Origin: Druceiella hillmani
Taxonomy: Eukaryota; Arthropoda; Insecta; Lepidoptera; Hepialidae
NCBI GenBank assembly: GCA_039881145.1
Contig: JAYKKI010000006.1
Location: 22,566,501-22,630,500 of the forward strand
Reading direction: 5' to 3'
DNA: 64,000 bases
A model generated the notes under the pieces. It was not told the DNA's origin. It saw only the letters and a program-made list of their open reading frames with translations, and ran no database searches. Position 1 is the stretch's first letter; each line of letters begins with the position of its first letter. A program made the position numbers and the translations under genes. Below, in pieces: positions 60,121 to 64,000 of the stretch.

Positions 60121-60169
60121 TAATATGGACAATTACTTTAAGACTTATTTTTAGATTGTTCGTTATATT

Positions 60170-60171
<2 letters not shown>

Positions 60172-60246
<75 letters not shown>
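60172..60246. repeat. (AT)n microsatellite
   Basis: Uninterrupted run of about 37 AT repeats, the longest pure tract in the window. Confidence 0.95.
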
Positions 60247-60247
<1 letters not shown>

Positions 60248-60249
60248 CT

Positions 60250-60685
60250 TAACTTACGAACAAATTATTTTCATTAATAATATTAATAATAATTAATTTG
60301 ATTACATTTACCCGTTGCAGCTTGTTGAGAACAGATGCACATACAATTTCCTTGCTACAATGTTTATCATACTGAAAACTGATAAATAGAATATTTAGTG
60401 TAAGAAAACACATAATGATGCCAAATAAGCTTATCACCTAACCTTGATCGAGTAGCGGGCAATATATTTATTGTCGCAAAGAAATTGTAATAACTATCTG
60501 AGAAATCGTCAGGGTGATTACCTTATAAATAGAATTAAAGGACCTACACAGAATAATAGAGGATTTTTTATGAAACTCGTTATGAAATCGTCAATGAAAC
60601 TGAATAAACAAAGTTTGCATGGTTCAGGCTAAAGAGACAAAAAAAGTTCGCAAAATAGACAGTGACCCAAAAAAAAAAATTAAAA
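60250..60685. other. AT-rich spacer between microsatellites
   Basis: Nothing was recognised. Confidence 0.5.
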
Positions 60686-60688
60686 AAA

Positions 60689-60706
60689 ATATACATATAT
60701 ATACAC

Positions 60707-60753
<47 letters not shown>

Positions 60754-60755
60754 CA
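60689..60755. repeat. (AT)n microsatellite
   Basis: AT tract with ACAT flanks, preceded by a poly-A-rich stretch. Confidence 0.95.
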
Positions 60756-60759
60756 TTCA

Positions 60760-61790
60760 CATTATTATTATTAGTTTCATCAGCGTTTTTCACCAAAGTG
60801 TTCAGATCTTCGACTTTTCCTCCAATTACGATAGTTTTACTATCTGTATTTAAAAACTTATGCAACATAAATGCATACTACACAGCCTACGGCAATTTAC
60901 AATTATACAGGTTATAATATTATAAAATTGTATTCAAATGTGATAAGTAGTTCTTCCGTGAATCCTTACAAAACCATAAACAGCAAAACTTTTTTTTCTT
61001 AGTTTAGTAGGATTAGTTCATTAGTTACAATATAATATTTTTAACAAAATCCTGTTAGAACTGAGTTCCAGCTTTTATAAAACTCTTTTTAATGAGTAAA
61101 GCGCTGATTTTCTATGTCAAAATTATTTATGAAAAGTCGTGTGCCAAGAGCAATTTTCATTCTTCGTTTCAATAAAAATAATTATATCGGAAATTATATT
61201 AAGAACAACATTCATAAAATTGTATGAGAGTATATGAAGATATTTTCTGATTGTGGGTGCACCAAATTGAGATTTCAATGAAATTATAAATAATTTAATT
61301 CTAATTGTAAAGTTTGTCGACATGGCCAAATTTTACGTGATGTTATTTATAGAGAAGTAATAACAAGTCAGACACCTTCAGAGAAAATGTACTAACTATA
61401 ATAAAGATGATGGTGTGAAAATAAAGTCACACTTATTCTTACCTAAGAATAAATATTCCTTAATTCAACTATACTGAGTTTCAGAAAAGTACAAATAAAA
61501 ATAATAAATATTTTTGAATTAAACAACATCTCATTTTGGCAATCGGGTTAATAGTTTTCATTGCAAGGGAATATATGTTTGACATACATACGTACATTTA
61601 TACATATAACTAAATTCATATCATTTCTTATTAACTCCGCCATTCTTTGTTAAAAGTAAATGCTAAGAACTACTTTTATAGAATTATTGTTTCTTTGTCT
61701 CTCTGACTGTCCCTTTGTCTATTAGAGCAGCATATGAAAACTACTAGACAGGGAGGATAGGATTTGAGTGAAACATTTTCTGAAATGATG
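60760..61790. other. AT-rich sequence, nothing recognised
   Basis: Short CTGT/CTCT runs near 61690-61720. No gene or element was recognised. Confidence 0.5.
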
Positions 61791-61794
61791 GTTG

Positions 61795-61857
61795 GTACTT
61801 AGATTAAAATAAGAGCTACAATCAGTTCCATTGTAGCTTTTATTTTAATCTGAGTAC
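61795..61857 (+). repeat. 28-bp stem hairpin, 7-nt loop
   Basis: The arms at 61795-61822 and 61830-61857 pair at all 28 positions if G-U is allowed. The two non-Watson-Crick pairs are T-G and G-T on the plus strand. The arms contain AGATTAAAATAA and TTATTTTAATCT and the loop is CAGTTCC. Confidence 0.8.
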
Positions 61858-61859
61858 AA

Positions 61860-64000
61860 ACAACAGAAAATCTGTTCCATTCCGCCAACATATTCGTTCA
61901 TCATCCAAATATATATTATCCTCTCGTCAAATATTATTTGAGGGTCAATTCGTTAATAATAAGTACTTAATACTAATTTTAATTTCTATATTTTCTCTTT
62001 CAAATATTGTAAATTTTATTCAATTTTTGTTACCATTTATGTAACTAAATTTATACTTTGACTATTATTAATATGTTTTATGTCTAGTTTTAAATTACCA
62101 CTAGTATATAATATTGTTTTAACCAATTTAAATTTAAACTCTTAATATAACTCATAGCGTACGATTAATTTTTTCCAACTTATTCATTTAGAACTAAATA
62201 CACGACGTAGAACAGCGACTTAAAGTACGAATGTTAGAAAAAAATTGCTTAGTAAAAATGAGTAATTCGTCTTTACTTCTACCTTTTTTTTCTCCATACA
62301 AAACAATTTAAAAAAAAAATTTAAATTTTGAGTATGTTTCGTTTTGATCGAGTATTAGCTTACTTAAAATCAGATTATTAGCACTCTTTCGGTAATATAG
62401 GCTTTAGGCTATCAGGTCTGCCGTATTTAATATTGAATGGACACACCAATTCCATTTATGTCAACTGTTACACTTGGGCCTACTGATCGGTCAAAATATT
62501 AGCTTGCAACCTTAAGTAAATGATATCAGTCATTCAGTGTCAGTTAATCTAGAATAGTCAGTCGTAAGTTAGAATACACTGCCCCAAAATTTTCGAAACG
62601 TTCAAACCAAAGCCCGCCTCTGTCAAATACTTTTACTGCCATCGGTTGACTACGGAGATCTATGCTATCCAGACCTGCTGAGTATCGCCTTATAAAATTA
62701 GAACGTCTACAAAATTTGTGCATCCGCTTTGTTTTTAGTTGCGAAAAATATGCAACAAGTCCGTAATAAACGCAATCTTCACATTCGAATTTGACATCGA
62801 ATTGGCTAATGATTTTTTTGAAATATATTGTTTTCTTAGATATATTATAAATTTTTATTTTAGAACCCTGTCTTTCATTAGATATTCTTTCCAGCGTATT
62901 TAAGTAAATATGTGCGTTTCATTGACTACTGTATTTTTAACGTTATTAAAATAAATCAAGTGCTACATCTATGGCGGAAATCGGTTTCATGTTTTATAAA
63001 TTATGGCAGTATATACGGAATTATTTGACATCCAAAAATCTGATATCAAATAATATATTTTTGGAATGCCTCTTTTATTTCGTTATGATAGGCGGAAGTT
63101 CAACTGAATAATCGTAATTACAGACCATAATTTACGATCTCATTTTGGTTGAAGTAAACACCAGACAAAAATGGACCTAGAAGGTTTTAATTATTTGAAA
63201 TCATTTAAATTCCTTTCAGTACGTGCTTAGAGAAGTAGTTTTTAGTATTATTCCAATTAATTGTATACTTTGGTTAGCCTTCCCCAATAATTGAACTTAA
63301 AATAATACTATGAAATGCGCACAATTTAATTAACAACAAGCGACTTGCGTGCACCATCTGATAAAAAATCGCCTCCCTAATCAAGCTTTCAGAGCTCTCA
63401 TTGGAATAAAATACTCCAAAAAACAATTGATTGCAGATAAAATAACGAGCCACTGTTGCCCGTGCAAGTCAAGCGTACTTCCGTTCCACGGAAAAAGAGG
63501 GAAAACTAACGAAATCGATCACCGGATGTAGATTCGAGCAGATTTGTTCTACGCAAATTATTTTTATTTAACTACCTACATGCATGTATCAGATCATCTA
63601 AAGGGAGTTCTACATATTTAAAAAGCAGAGTGGTGCTTTTTTATTAAAACTTGAATCTAGACCAAACCGACTTTATTGCGCCCTGAATGATGACCGAGGA
63701 GGGACATATTCGCATGAACTTCCCAACAGTTAACAGTAAACCTGTAGAATTTAGACTTGTTTAACTGATTTCAATGATTCTTTGGATAGGTAGTGATGAG
63801 TTCTCAGTATCTATCAATAAACCGATCAAGTTTGGGTTTATTTGACTTCGTGCAATGAGTTCTTTCATCACATAATTAAGAAGGTCTAATGATGGAGGAG
63901 GAAAATTGTCATGAAAACGTCTTAGTGTACCACAGGTACCCATCGAATTGGGGTTTGTTCGATTTATAAAAAAATTGTCTTGTAAATGTTCAGTAGGGTA
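61860..64000. other. No gene recognised to the window end
   Basis: A GC-richer stretch at 62400-62690, with CAGT/TCAGT repeats near 62525-62565, might be a promoter or an old LTR. No coding or terminal dinucleotide structure supports that. Frames at 63349-63531 and 63761-63943 have no motif. Confidence 0.4.

Noticed and set aside
62400..62690. LTR or promoter with CAGT repeats
   Set aside because: No TG...CA ends, target duplication, primer-binding site or internal retroelement sequence is visible.

Overview
This is a very AT-rich, gene-poor eukaryotic window. By eye it is about 70% A+T. It has dense (AT)n microsatellites, no bacterial-style gene arrangement, no long intact open reading frame and no recognisable tRNA or rRNA gene. 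The transposon relics (mariner, hAT, a P-element/THAP9-type element), tRNA-derived SINE copies, a foldback MITE, and short repeats resembling ones common in moths and butterflies suggest an arthropod, most likely an insect. Lepidoptera or the related Trichoptera is a tentative guess from repeat style only. The window could be intergenic or part of one or more very large introns.

Layout. Positions ~60-4790 are one copy of an old duplication whose second copy lies at ~41915-49290. The second copy is interrupted by ~2.6 kb of extra sequence at ~45985-48560. Within the duplication one ~63 bp block (1834-1896 and 43415-43477) is much better conserved than its surroundings. Just after the first copy, at 4998-5078, is a candidate 81-nt cassette exon with good splice sites, followed 46 nt later by a perfect 16-bp hairpin. 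From 9791 to 12610 is a decayed P-element/THAP9-like transposase. Positions 14715-15453 hold a composite repeat with a GA/CT-rich tandem block. A convincing protein-like segment lies on the minus strand at 21309-21545, and a decayed mariner transposase at about 23095-23715.

From 27502 to 27751 is a foldback MITE with a TAA target-site duplication, with a solo arm of the same family at 31501. Hairpins of 18-30 bp stems occur at 8979, 28241, 34686, 58557 and 61795. A SINE copy is at 38640-38795 (minus) and another at 53363-53505 (plus). A hAT relic with one recognisable terminus is at 49639-51480 (minus). A second mariner relic is at 54190-55160, and a diverged five-unit minisatellite at 57352-57670. 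The rest is unique-looking AT-rich sequence and microsatellites.

No set of genes can be seen working together here. The protein-coding signals are dead transposases plus two or three isolated candidate exons whose host gene cannot be named. No new defence, metabolic or mobile system is visible. The items most worth checking are the conserved block shared by the two duplicates, the 4998-5078 exon with its adjacent hairpin, the 21.3-21.5 kb minus-strand coding segment, and the hairpins whose arm differences are all G-U compatible on the plus strand.
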